DNA of 64,000 nt from Aequorivita viscosa (GCF_900106795.1 NZ_FNNS01000005.1:1-64000); one strand, 5' to 3'; shown: positions 27,489 to 35,845, counted from the stretch's first letter. Program-made: numbers and translations. Notes: generated from the letters alone by a model not told the origin.

Positions 27489-27734
27489 ATGTTTCTGCAA
27501 ACTGTTATAACCATCGTACTGCTGCTTTCCATTGTTGGAATAGCTATTTGGTTTTATAATAGGAGGAACGAAATAGAACGAATACACCGTCAAACTATTT
27601 CGGAATTGGAAAGAGCTATAGGCACTAACGGAAACCAGATAAGGTATAGAAATTCAAACCTAAATGGCTATGATTTCCAACAGTACAATCTTGATGAGGC
27701 ATTAGTTGTTCAGTCAGATATTGAAATTCATTAA
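27489..27734 (+). CDS. Small single-span membrane protein, unknown function
   Basis: 81 residues. An N-terminal transmembrane helix (TVITIVLLLSIVGIAIWFY, about 5-23) is followed by a positively charged juxtamembrane stretch (NRRNEIERIHR), a short helix and a polar tail rich in Asn, Tyr and Gln. I recognise no family. It has its own regulon promoter 24 nt upstream and lies between the two paralogous sensor kinases, 124 bp upstream of the second. That suggests a role connected to kinase signalling, for instance as an accessory membrane subunit, but this is inference from position only. Confidence 0.7.
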   Translation: MFLQTVITIVLLLSIVGIAIWFYNRRNEIERIHRQTISELERAIGTNGNQIRYRNSNLNGYDFQQYNLDEALVVQSDIEIH

Positions 27735-27858
27735 CAATATTCCGAAACGCATTTTTGTTTATTTTTCCAGAATTAAATTCACTTATTTAAAACGAGCATT
27801 ACATTAATTATATGAAGCGGCTTCCTTTCATTTCTAAATTAAAAAAATATACGCTGTA

Positions 27859-29742
27859 ATGAAACTTCTTGTTAGACTTTTTTTACCTATTTGCCTATTC
27901 ATTGCTGCAAGTTGTTTTTCGCAAACGAACGTTGAGAAAATAAATGATTCAATTATATCTGTCTATAAAACAGATCCTCAAAAGTCGTTAGCCTTTTTAC
28001 TTAAACTAAATAAAAACATAGCAAATAGTAAGCGCTATGATAAAGGTTTAACAACAAATAATATTGCGATAATTTACAGGGAGCTTGGAGATTTTCAAAA
28101 TGCCAAAAAACTTTCGCAAAAAGCCCTGACAATAACAGATGACCAAAAAATAAAAGCATCGGCTTATAATAATATTGGTGCTGTTAATAGAAGTTTAGGA
28201 TTGTACGAGGAAGCATTGGAGAATTATCTTGAGGCATTATCTATTTATGAAAAAAGTAATGACCGTAAAAGCGAAAATACGGTTATTAACAACATCGGCA
28301 ATGTTTATAGCTATTTGGGCATGACCGATAAGGCACTCGAATATTTTAATAAAGCCAAAGAAAATTCAGTTAAACTGAAGGATAAAAAAGGTCAGTCAGA
28401 AGCATTCAACAACATCGCCATTATCTATGCAAATGAAGGTAAACTACAACAAGCATTAGATTATTTTAAATTTTCGCTAGATGTAGAAAACGATTTAAAC
28501 GATAAAAAAGGTATTGCCGAATCGGCCAATAATGTGGGCGTGGTTTTTTACTATATGCAAGAAATAGATTCTGCTTTGTATTATATCGAACAGGCGGTAA
28601 CCATTGAAAAATCAATAAAAAACTATACAGCTATTAGTTCGAGCTATAATAATATTGCAACAATCTTAATCGAAAATAACAGGATAGAGGAGGCTGAAAA
28701 ATATATAGATAGTGCATATAGTATCGCAAACAACGCGAAAATCACTGCTGATATTGAGGCAGCATTAGAAACCTATTCAAATTATTTCGAAGCAAAAAAC
28801 GATTTAAAATCGGCACTAGCATATCAAAAAAAACTCATTGCTTTTAAGGATAGCACCTTAACAATTGAAACAAATAATAAGGTTGCTGAGTTAGAAATAA
28901 AATACGAGACCGAAAAAAAGGAAAATCAAATCTTACAACAACGCGCCCAACTAGCCGAAAAAGATTTAGAAGTCCGAAGAAAAAACACACTTATCTACGG
29001 AAGTCTAGGATTGGCATTGGTTCTCGCACTATTAGGGTATTTATTTTACAGTCAGCAAAAACTTAAAAACCGTCAACTTCAAAAGGAATCCGAATTAAAA
29101 GCTGCATTGGTAAAAATTGAAACCCAAAACAAGCTACAGGAACAACGTTTGCGTATTTCCCGCGATCTTCACGATAATATCGGTGCCCAACTTACTTTTA
29201 TTATTTCCAGTATTGATAATTTGAAGTATGGATTTACAGATATTAGTGAGAAACTAGGGTCCAAACTTAGTAGCATTAGCGGTTTTACACAACAAACAAT
29301 TTATGAACTGCGCGATACTATATGGGCAATGAACAAGGAAAATATAACGCTGGAAGACTTGCAGGCGCGAATTGCGAACTTTATTGAACACGCTAAAAAC
29401 GCTTCAGAACAAACCGACTTTTCGTTTACTATAGATAATAGCGTTACTGAAGCACACGATTTCTCATCGGTAGAAGGAATGAATATTTACAGAATCATCC
29501 AAGAGGCAGTTAATAACGCATTAAAATACGCTTCGGCAGATAAAATTGAAGTGAATATTTTAAAAGTTGAAAATCAATACCGAATTGAAATAATTGATAA
29601 CGGCATAGGTTTTAATCAAGCTGCAATTGATATGGGCAATGGCTTGAACAATATGAAAAAACGGGCTCGAGAAATTGGTGGAAGTATAGAAATTACTTCA
29701 AATGCAGGAGATGGGACGCGTATTGTTTTGATTTTGAAATAA
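27859..29742 (+). CDS. TPR-containing sensor histidine kinase (HisKA_3 type), paralogue
   Basis: 627 residues, same architecture as the kinase at 25365. It has a signal peptide (1-21, LFLPICLFIAASCFS), TPR array (about 30-330; NNIAIIYRELGDFQNAKKL, NNIGNVYSYLGMTDKALEYFNKA), transmembrane helix (TLIYGSLGLALVLALLGYLF), HisKA_3 domain with His438 in ISRDLHDNIGAQLTF, and HATPase motifs NNALKYAS, DNGIGF and GNGLNNMKKRA. The cytoplasmic halves of the two kinases are far more alike than the TPR sensor halves, indicating duplication followed by sensor divergence. It may be read from the regulon promoter at 27417 through the small membrane protein gene. It converges, with a 10-bp gap, on a minus-strand gene. 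Confidence 0.9.
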   Translation: MKLLVRLFLPICLFIAASCFSQTNVEKINDSIISVYKTDPQKSLAFLLKLNKNIANSKRYDKGLTTNNIAIIYRELGDFQNAKKLSQKALTITDDQKIKASAYNNIGAVNRSLGLYEEALENYLEALSIYEKSNDRKSENTVINNIGNVYSYLGMTDKALEYFNKAKENSVKLKDKKGQSEAFNNIAIIYANEGKLQQALDYFKFSLDVENDLNDKKGIAESANNVGVVFYYMQEIDSALYYIEQAVTIEKSIKNYTAISSSYNNIATILIENNRIEEAEKYIDSAYSIANNAKITADIEAALETYSNYFEAKNDLKSALAYQKKLIAFKDSTLTIETNNKVAELEIKYETEKKENQILQQRAQLAEKDLEVRRKNTLIYGSLGLALVLALLGYLFYSQQKLKNRQLQKESELKAALVKIETQNKLQEQRLRISRDLHDNIGAQLTFIISSIDNLKYGFTDISEKLGSKLSSISGFTQQTIYELRDTIWAMNKENITLEDLQARIANFIEHAKNASEQTDFSFTIDNSVTEAHDFSSVEGMNIYRIIQEAVNNALKYASADKIEVNILKVENQYRIEIIDNGIGFNQAAIDMGNGLNNMKKRAREIGGSIEITSNAGDGTRIVLILK

Positions 29743-29752
29743 TTTTTCTCGA

Positions 29753-30424
29753 CTAAAAAAACGGTTCTATTTTAGAAACGTAAAAAACATAATTGCCCGC
29801 TAATATTTTCCAAACTCCTTCGTAACTCATAAGTTGCCCTTCAACAGGTTTAGCGTAGGTTGCCGTTTTTGGCACATTTTCAAAGTTTATCAAAACGCCA
29901 TTTCCATATTTGTTTGAATAGCATGTATCCGTAACCTTAGCATCTATACTTTTGGCGACACCGTCCGCAACCATTTCGGCAATGGTAAAGAAACAGCCTG
30001 TTTTAGTATTCGAGTTATACTGCAATACAATTCCGCCTAAGGTTTCTGTTTTATCGCTTCTTCTTTTTAACTTCCAGCCATCTCCAATTTGCTTTAAATC
30101 GCCATCGATTTCAAATACCCAAATGTGGTTATCTTCGTAATAGTCTATTTGATAGGCGTTAACATCATCAGCGATTACATAAAAACTAAATATACAATTG
30201 GTGTCACTTTGCCCGTTCCAATTTATGGTTTCGATTACTTCAAAATCAGACCAATTTGAATCGCCTTTATTTGCGAATTTCACATCTTCGGCAATTTCAT
30301 TATTTACCACGAACATCACCGAGAATTCATTGTTGTCATAAACTTCGTACTCTTGCGAAATAGCATTTGTAATTGCCATAAGGAACGAGAGCAGTACGAT
30401 AACATTTTTTCTATTTAAAATCAT
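29753..30424 (-). CDS. Secreted protein of unknown function, long paralogue
   Basis: 223 residues with a signal peptide (about 1-23, VIVLLSFLMAITNAISQ). The N-terminal half (24-125: EYEVYDNNEFSVMFVVNNEIAEDVKFA ... NWNGQSDTNCIFSFYVI ... QIDYYEDNHIWVFEIDGDLKQIGDGWKL) is shared with the neighbour at 30541-30915. The C-terminal half (126-223), with three further Cys (CFFTIAEMVADGV; DTCYSNKYG), is unique to this copy. I recognise no family. The two genes are tandem on the minus strand with a strong terminator between them. Probably periplasmic or secreted. Confidence 0.75.
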   Translation of the reverse strand: MILNRKNVIVLLSFLMAITNAISQEYEVYDNNEFSVMFVVNNEIAEDVKFANKGDSNWSDFEVIETINWNGQSDTNCIFSFYVIADDVNAYQIDYYEDNHIWVFEIDGDLKQIGDGWKLKRRSDKTETLGGIVLQYNSNTKTGCFFTIAEMVADGVAKSIDAKVTDTCYSNKYGNGVLINFENVPKTATYAKPVEGQLMSYEGVWKILAGNYVFYVSKIEPFF

Positions 30425-30480
30425 TTTGAGTTTTTATAATGTGGTAAAAGCTATCTTGGAATATGTGCATTTTTCATTGA

Positions 30481-30532
30481 AAAATTCGGGGTAAAATTGA
30501 AGATTATCTGCTTCAATTTTACCCCGAATTTT
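30481..30532 (-). terminator. Very strong terminator between the two secreted paralogues
   Basis: A perfect 22-bp stem: 30481-30502 pairs base for base with 30511-30532, starting AAAATTCGGGG and ending CCCCGAATTTT, with an 8-base loop. It lies 9 bp after the stop of the minus-strand gene at 30541-30915. The AAAA/TTTT ends make it usable on either strand. Confidence 0.9.
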
Positions 30533-30540
30533 AAAAATAA

Positions 30541-30915
30541 TTATCTCAGGTTTAGCTTCCAGCCATCGCCAATTTGTTCTAAATTGTCATCGATTTGAAA
30601 TACCCAAATATGATTGTTTTCGTAGTAATCTATTTGATACGCGTTAATTTCACCATCAATTACATAAAATGTGAATAAACAGTTCGTGTCACTTTGCCCG
30701 TTCCAGTTTTTGGTTTCGATTACTTCAAACCCGGTCCATTGTGAATCTCCTCTCGTTGCAAATTTTACATCGTGAGCAACTTCATTTTTAACGACAAACA
30801 TTACTGAAAAATCTTGCCCGTCATACACTTCGTAGTTTTGTGAGTAAGCACTTACAGTTGTAGCCAATATTACAACCATTGTGATAAAAAGCTTTTTAAA
30901 AGTTCTTGTTTCCAT
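30541..30915 (-). CDS. Secreted protein of unknown function, short paralogue
   Basis: 124 residues with a signal peptide (about 1-25, LFITMVVILATTVSAYSQ). It is homologous to the first 125 residues of the protein at 29753-30424, with nearly the same blocks: YEVYDGQDFSVMFVVKNEVAHDVKFA, NWNGQSDTNCLFTFYVI, INAYQIDYYENNHIWVF and IGDGWKLNLR. It stops exactly where the longer paralogue continues into its C-terminal half. The clean stop and strong terminator suggest either that this is the basic form or that a C-terminal domain was lost. Function unknown. Confidence 0.75.
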   Translation of the reverse strand: METRTFKKLFITMVVILATTVSAYSQNYEVYDGQDFSVMFVVKNEVAHDVKFATRGDSQWTGFEVIETKNWNGQSDTNCLFTFYVIDGEINAYQIDYYENNHIWVFQIDDNLEQIGDGWKLNLR

Positions 30916-31059
30916 AATAATTAAGTTTTGGTTATATGCATTGCCTTCTTGACAACATCACTGCAAACTTATGACGGAAATGAACTTCGAACAGGGTAAA
31001 AATTCTGCATTTATATGGAAAAATTCCGCATAAATGGGTTGCGTACTTTTTTTAAATGT

Positions 31060-34000
31060 CTAAATAGTAGTGTGTTCTGAAGGGGCAACACCAAAGTGCC
31101 GTTTAAACACCTTAGAGAAATATTGAGGGTCTTCAAAACCAACGGCCCAAGCAGATTCGGCCACGTTATTCCCTTCTCTAAGAAATTGGAGAGCCTTATT
31201 TAGTCGCGAAACTTTAATTAAATCGGAAGGGGTTTGTCCAGTAATTGCTTTCAATTTTCGGGTTAATTGACTTTGACTTAAACAAGCTATTTCTGCCAAG
31301 TTTCCTACACTAAACTTTGGATCTGAAATATTTTCGTCAATTGCGGTTTTTACTTTCTTAACAAGCTCAAAGTCTCTTTTTGGCAGTCCTTTAATTTCGT
31401 TTTCTTTGGGAATTCCACCTAGGTTAAACTTACTCTGAATGTTTTGAAGTAGCTTAAATACATTTCGAATTCGCAATCGAAGCTCTTCCACCGAAAAAGG
31501 CTTTTCTAAATATGCGTCGGCGCCCATTTCTATTCCTTTAATTTTATCGCTTTGATCTGTCATTCCCGTAAGTAAGATGATTGGAATATGCGAAGTAGCA
31601 TCTGTGTTTTTTAGATGTTGACACAATTCAAAACCATCGGTCTTTGGCATCATAACATCGCTAATAATTAAATTGGGCATGTATTTTTCGGCAAGCCTGA
31701 CTCCTTCTGTGCCGTTTGAGGCTTCAATCAACTCAAATTCATCACCTATACTATTACAAATAAATTTTCTTAGTTCTGCTTGGTCTTCTACAACTAAAAT
31801 AAGTGGTTTTTCTCCATTGGAAATAGGGGTAGCGGTTGCTATTTCAAGAGCTTCTACTGGATGGCATTTTAGAAATACCGTAAAGCAAGCCCCTTTTTCT
31901 GGATTATTACTCACTATGGCATCGCCTTGATGTAGCATTGCTAATTCTTTTACTAAAGACAAACCAATTCCAGAGCCCTTTTGTAATCTACTTGAAGGTG
32001 AATCTATTTGATAAAAACGATCGAAAATTTTAGGAATATCTGTTTCTAAAATTCCTGCTCCCGAATCTGATACCGATAACTTTAATGTCTCGTCAGTAAA
32101 GTCGATAGTGGTTCTAACTTCACCATTATTTGGGGTGAATTTAATTGCGTTTGAAAGTAAATTTGAAACGATTATTTGCAACGCATCTGCCGAAAAACTC
32201 CATATTTGGGCTTCAAGGTTTTGGCGTGCGTTTTCAGTAATGTTAACTTGAAAACTTAGATTTTTCTTAGTGGCAAACGATTCAAAAGAATAAATATAAC
32301 CTTGTAATTTTTCGAGTAAGTTTCCTTCTTCGTAAATTAAAACATACTTGCCATTTTCCATTTTAGATAAATCCAAAAGCTGATTTACCAGCTCCAATAA
32401 CCGATCGCCGTTTTGGTTCATTGCGGCTAATGGTTTTATATTACTGGATTCTAAGTCGTGGTTAAGCACTTCAATGTCGCCTTTAATCAATGTTAAAAGC
32501 GTTCTAAACTCGTGCGAAATATTCGCGATAAACTTCGATTTAAATCGTTCTGTTTCTTTTATGGCTTCGGCTTCACTTCGTTTTAACTCTAAATTCTGTC
32601 TTTCAATTTCAATCTTCTTGCTTCTCAATCTGAATAAATAAATTACTGCAATTGTTAAAAGAACCATCAGGCCTAAACCAATAATGGCGGCATTTCGTTC
32701 AACTTGCTTCTTTTTTAATTCCTGACTCGTAAGTAAATCTTTTTGTTGTTGCTCAGACTTTAATTGTGCTGCTTTTTTTTCGGCTTCGTATAAAAACGCT
32801 AATTGTGCTGCTTTTTGGGTTTCCCGACTATTGTAAAAATCTTCTGAATTTTTTTGATAGTTAAAAGCCGATTCAAAATCTCCAACGGCCGCTTCGGCAT
32901 TAGATAAAAGCTTGTACTCGGCAAATAAATTTACGCCAGTTTCCATCTTTTTTTGCATTTCGATAGCTTTAAGCAACCATTTTTTAGCTTCTTTTGGTTG
33001 TTCCAGTTGTAAATTAATTTCGCCTAATTGCTTGCTTAAAATTGCTTCAAAATAACTTAAATTGTATAGTGTAGCTAAACGCATCGTTTTTTCGGCAATA
33101 ATTAATGCTTGTGCTAAATTTGCTGTTCTTAAATGTGCCTCGGCTATAAAATAATTTGCTTTAACAATTCCGCCTACACTTTCGATTGTTTCGCTAATTT
33201 TTAGTGCTTTGTTGCCATATTCCAATGCTTTTTCATATTCTTCCGAAGCAATAAAAGCCCGTCCCAAAAGACTGTATAGTTCTGAAATATCTACCTGATT
33301 ATTCAGTTTTTGCTCAATTTCGAGAGAACGATTATAATATTCTTTTGCTTTATCAAGGTTTCCAGAATCATCTAACACCTCGCCAATACTCCTGTACATC
33401 CAAGATACTCCCTGTTCATTGTTCATTGAAGTGTAATTTTCAAGGGCTTTGTAATAGCACAACAACGAAGCAGGATATTTTCCTTGTAAATAAAGCTGTA
33501 GACCAACATTGGCGGTAGATAGCGTTTCTCTCGAAATATCGCCCACTTTTCTAAAAACATTTTGGGAGCGCATAAAATATTTCATGGCGTCTTGATACCT
33601 ATTTTGCGAAGAATATATATGAGCAATATTGTCTGCAGAATTTCCAATGCCATAGTTGTCGCCTACTTCTTCTCTTATTTTTAGAGCTGTAAAGTGGTTT
33701 TTTAGTGCGAGAGCCAAATTTCCTTGCTCGTAATATATGTGCGCTAAGTTATCGTAGGCATCACCTTTTCTAATCGGTTCATTTTCCGTTTCGCATAAAA
33801 TAATAAGCTGTTGGGTGTGTGCAATAGCTTCTGGGTACATTTTTAGCTCTCTATACGTGCTGGCGAAGTTTAGTAAAACAGCAATTTCACCTTTCGGATA
33901 CGTTAAATTATCGGTGATTAGCTTGGCTTCATTGGTATATAACAACGATTTTTCCAGTAAGCCTACCTTTCTAGATTCGTAGCTTAATTGATTTAATAAA

Positions 34001-34140
34001 TCTACCTTTTCTATTTCAGATGAAGCTTTTTTATACGAAACCAACAAGGAATCAACTATTTGTAGGTTTTCCGATTGCGAAAGCATGTGCGAAACGCTAC
34101 ACAGGAAGAGAATTACAATTAATAAACGTTTATATCGCAC
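31060..34140 (-). CDS. Hybrid two-component system protein with TPR sensor and AraC output
   Basis: 1026 residues. A signal peptide (1-22) is followed by periplasmic TPR repeats (about 30-440) and a transmembrane helix (NAAIIGLGLMVLLTIAVIYLF, about 482-502). Then come HisKA with His543 in ISHEFRTLLTLI, HATPase (NLLSNAIKFTPNNG; DSGAGI; GSGIGLSLVKELA), a receiver domain with phospho-acceptor Asp828 in LIISDVMMPKTDGF and the KPFS block, and a C-terminal AraC-type HTH (about 925-1026; CLSQSQLTRKLKAITGQTPSDLIK; AWAVGFEDPQYFSKVFKRHFG). Sensor, kinase, receiver and DNA-binding output are all in one chain, as in Bacteroidota hybrid systems. The H-box lacks the usual Pro after Arg-Thr (RTLLT in place of RTPLT). 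The target genes are unknown; the secreted paralogues just downstream are candidates. Confidence 0.92.
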   Translation of the reverse strand: MRYKRLLIVILFLCSVSHMLSQSENLQIVDSLLVSYKKASSEIEKVDLLNQLSYESRKVGLLEKSLLYTNEAKLITDNLTYPKGEIAVLLNFASTYRELKMYPEAIAHTQQLIILCETENEPIRKGDAYDNLAHIYYEQGNLALALKNHFTALKIREEVGDNYGIGNSADNIAHIYSSQNRYQDAMKYFMRSQNVFRKVGDISRETLSTANVGLQLYLQGKYPASLLCYYKALENYTSMNNEQGVSWMYRSIGEVLDDSGNLDKAKEYYNRSLEIEQKLNNQVDISELYSLLGRAFIASEEYEKALEYGNKALKISETIESVGGIVKANYFIAEAHLRTANLAQALIIAEKTMRLATLYNLSYFEAILSKQLGEINLQLEQPKEAKKWLLKAIEMQKKMETGVNLFAEYKLLSNAEAAVGDFESAFNYQKNSEDFYNSRETQKAAQLAFLYEAEKKAAQLKSEQQQKDLLTSQELKKKQVERNAAIIGLGLMVLLTIAVIYLFRLRSKKIEIERQNLELKRSEAEAIKETERFKSKFIANISHEFRTLLTLIKGDIEVLNHDLESSNIKPLAAMNQNGDRLLELVNQLLDLSKMENGKYVLIYEEGNLLEKLQGYIYSFESFATKKNLSFQVNITENARQNLEAQIWSFSADALQIIVSNLLSNAIKFTPNNGEVRTTIDFTDETLKLSVSDSGAGILETDIPKIFDRFYQIDSPSSRLQKGSGIGLSLVKELAMLHQGDAIVSNNPEKGACFTVFLKCHPVEALEIATATPISNGEKPLILVVEDQAELRKFICNSIGDEFELIEASNGTEGVRLAEKYMPNLIISDVMMPKTDGFELCQHLKNTDATSHIPIILLTGMTDQSDKIKGIEMGADAYLEKPFSVEELRLRIRNVFKLLQNIQSKFNLGGIPKENEIKGLPKRDFELVKKVKTAIDENISDPKFSVGNLAEIACLSQSQLTRKLKAITGQTPSDLIKVSRLNKALQFLREGNNVAESAWAVGFEDPQYFSKVFKRHFGVAPSEHTTI

Positions 34141-34330
34141 AGCTACGTTGATGGATTGTTTTTCGAGATTGTTTTATAAATCAATTACGCGCCCGATGCG
34201 GTTGATTGTTGAATCTCCATACAACATTACTGAATTAAATTTAAATTCTATCAATTGATTGTCGTGTTATTCTGAGCTAGCTTTACGTTAAAAAGCAGTT
34301 AAGGAGGCTTTTGTTTTACGAAAAATGAGG

Positions 34331-34582
34331 TTTTATTTCACTGTTGTCCGATTAAAATTTAGATATTCCTATTAAAGTCAGACCAACAAAGATTTTAGGC
34401 TATTTAGCTTAATGATGACCTTCCTTTTTATCTTATTTTTAAACAAAACCAAAATATTAAAATGCAATCTGATTTAAAATATTTAAGTGCTCATTCATAA
34501 TGGGTTACGTTTCTAGTCTTGGCTCTTGGTTCTTGTAGCGCAGCGGTCTTGTTTCTTTCCTCGGACAATACTGGTTTTATTT
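34331..34582. mobile_element. MITE copy 2 (236 bp) with 8-bp target-site duplication
   Basis: The element runs 34339-34574, flanked by TTTTATTT at 34331-34338 and again at 34575-34582. It has the same ends and body as copy 1; the two substitutions I found are in the TTTATAAAC/TTTTTAAAC and CATTCAC/CATTCAT segments. Near-identity with different target duplications means two recent, independent insertions. Confidence 0.88.
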
Positions 34583-34590
34583 ATAATCAT

Positions 34591-34865
34591 TAATGTTCGG
34601 GTAAAATATTTCAAAATTCCGTTTAGCCATAGCCGAAAAGGGCTTAAAGCATTTTATAATATACTAGTTCGCTATTAAGTTCACTACTATAATTTATTAA
34701 ATATGAAGCCCTGCTTAATCAATTTAACTTAATTGTAAGTGAAGTAAGAATCAGGCCTGCCACGGCACGATAGGTTGGTCTTAGGTCTTTCAGCACAGCA
34801 GTCAAACACCTTAGTCGGGCAAGATTAAATTATAATAAGAATAAATACGCCATTTGCCCTATTGG
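34591..34865. repeat. Diverged intergenic repeat, copy B
   Basis: Partner of 6411-6665. The internal hairpin is CCTGCC (34756-34761) with GATAGG (34769-34774), a changed but partly compensated version of the copy A stem. Its right end coincides with the regulon palindrome; copy A ends in a decayed version of the same sequence (AATACGTCAGTTTG). MITE copy 2 lies at its left edge. Confidence 0.68.
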
Positions 34866-34892
34866 AAGCTATTTTTTAATGTATCATCTTTG
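34846..34892 (+). promoter_or_regulatory. Palindrome-plus-promoter site 5 of the five-member regulon
   Basis: ATACGCCATTTGCC then CTATTG. The palindrome is weaker here. TTG is at 34862-34864, then exactly 20 nt, then CATCTTTG (34885-34892). It lies upstream of the LuxR-type response regulator, with a leader of about 165 nt. Confidence 0.75.
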
Positions 34893-35061
34893 AAAAGCAT
34901 CTTTTTATTGCAAATCAATATTTTGATGTTTTATGGATACATTAGATTCCCTCAGTCAATTAATCCAGTTGAAAGTAATGTGATGAATTTTTGCTAAGGT
35001 GCTACTTGCGCACGATATAATAATTAAAACAGTATCTTTAAACTAACTAACCTATATACCG

Positions 35062-35709
35062 ATGATCAAAGTAGCCATTGTTGACGATAACACTTTTCTT
35101 CTCCACGCCATAAAAGAAAAACTCTCTTTTTTTGATGATGTAATTGTGAAACACGCCTCGATAAATGGTAGTGATCTGCTTATTAAATTGGAAGAAAATC
35201 ACAATCTAGATTTAATTTTAATGGATATTGAAATGCCCGTTTTAAATGGTATAGAAACCACTCAAATGGTAAAACAGAAATATCCACATATTAAAATTGT
35301 AATGCTCACAGCTTTTGATAACGATGAGCATATTTTTAACGCCATAAAAGCGGGTGCTGATGGATATTTATTGAAAGAAATTAATCCGAAAGATTTATAC
35401 GAAGGAATTAAAGAAACCCTAAATGGAGGCGCAGCAATGAATCCGTCTATTGCAATGAAGACGTTGAAATTGCTAAGAAATCCGATTGATATTAAAAACC
35501 CTTGCGATCAAGAGGAAATTTCACTCTCAGATCGGGAAGTTGAGGTTTTAGAACAATTAAGCAAAGGATTGAGTTATACGGTTATCGCGAGCAACCTTTT
35601 TTTGTCGCCAAGTACAGTGCGAAAACACATAGAAAACATCTACAAAAAACTACAAGTTCACAGTAAGATTGAAGCCGTTCAAAAAGCTAAAAATCATAAT
35701 ATTATTTAA
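35062..35709 (+). CDS. NarL/LuxR-family response regulator
   Basis: 215 residues. The receiver domain (about 1-120) has an acidic pocket in VDDN, phospho-acceptor Asp55 in LILMDIEMPVLNG, a conserved Thr in VMLTAF and Lys in LLKE. A LuxR-type helix-turn-helix (about 148-210) follows: LSDREVEVLEQLSKGLSYTVIASNLFLSPSTVRKHIENIYKKLQVHSKIEAV. It is the only free-standing response regulator in the window and of the class that pairs with HisKA_3 kinases, two of which lie at 25365 and 27859. Its own promoter carries the same palindrome as one kinase operon and three surface-protein genes, so it is the best candidate for the binder of that site. A two-way terminator follows. Confidence 0.93.
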   Translation: MIKVAIVDDNTFLLHAIKEKLSFFDDVIVKHASINGSDLLIKLEENHNLDLILMDIEMPVLNGIETTQMVKQKYPHIKIVMLTAFDNDEHIFNAIKAGADGYLLKEINPKDLYEGIKETLNGGAAMNPSIAMKTLKLLRNPIDIKNPCDQEEISLSDREVEVLEQLSKGLSYTVIASNLFLSPSTVRKHIENIYKKLQVHSKIEAVQKAKNHNII

Positions 35710-35845
35710 GGCTTTAATCACACCTAAAAGTTGTCAAAACTTATCCGCCAAAGCATTTTTAAGGCAAGGAGGAAGCTGTGTTAGGTCTTAATTTCTATAA
35801 TAAAGTGTTTTGAGTAGGTGAAAACAACCTCTGAATTAATTGCAT

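Larger units (their letters stand above)
34141..35061. other. 921-bp intergenic region: MITE, diverged repeat and regulon promoter
   Basis: Between the hybrid sensor and response regulator genes. Left part (34141-34330): the presumed promoter of the minus-strand hybrid sensor, with no recognised motif. Middle: MITE copy 2 (34331-34582), directly abutting the diverged repeat copy B (34591-34865). The repeat overlaps regulon promoter site 5 (34846-34892). Right part (34893-35061): the response regulator's long leader, in which I see nothing distinctive. Confidence 0.75.

Noticed and set aside
30541-30915. Short secreted paralogue considered as a pseudogene of the long one
   Set aside because: It has an intact signal peptide, no frameshift, its own strong terminator and conserved substitutions, so it looks like a functional short gene.
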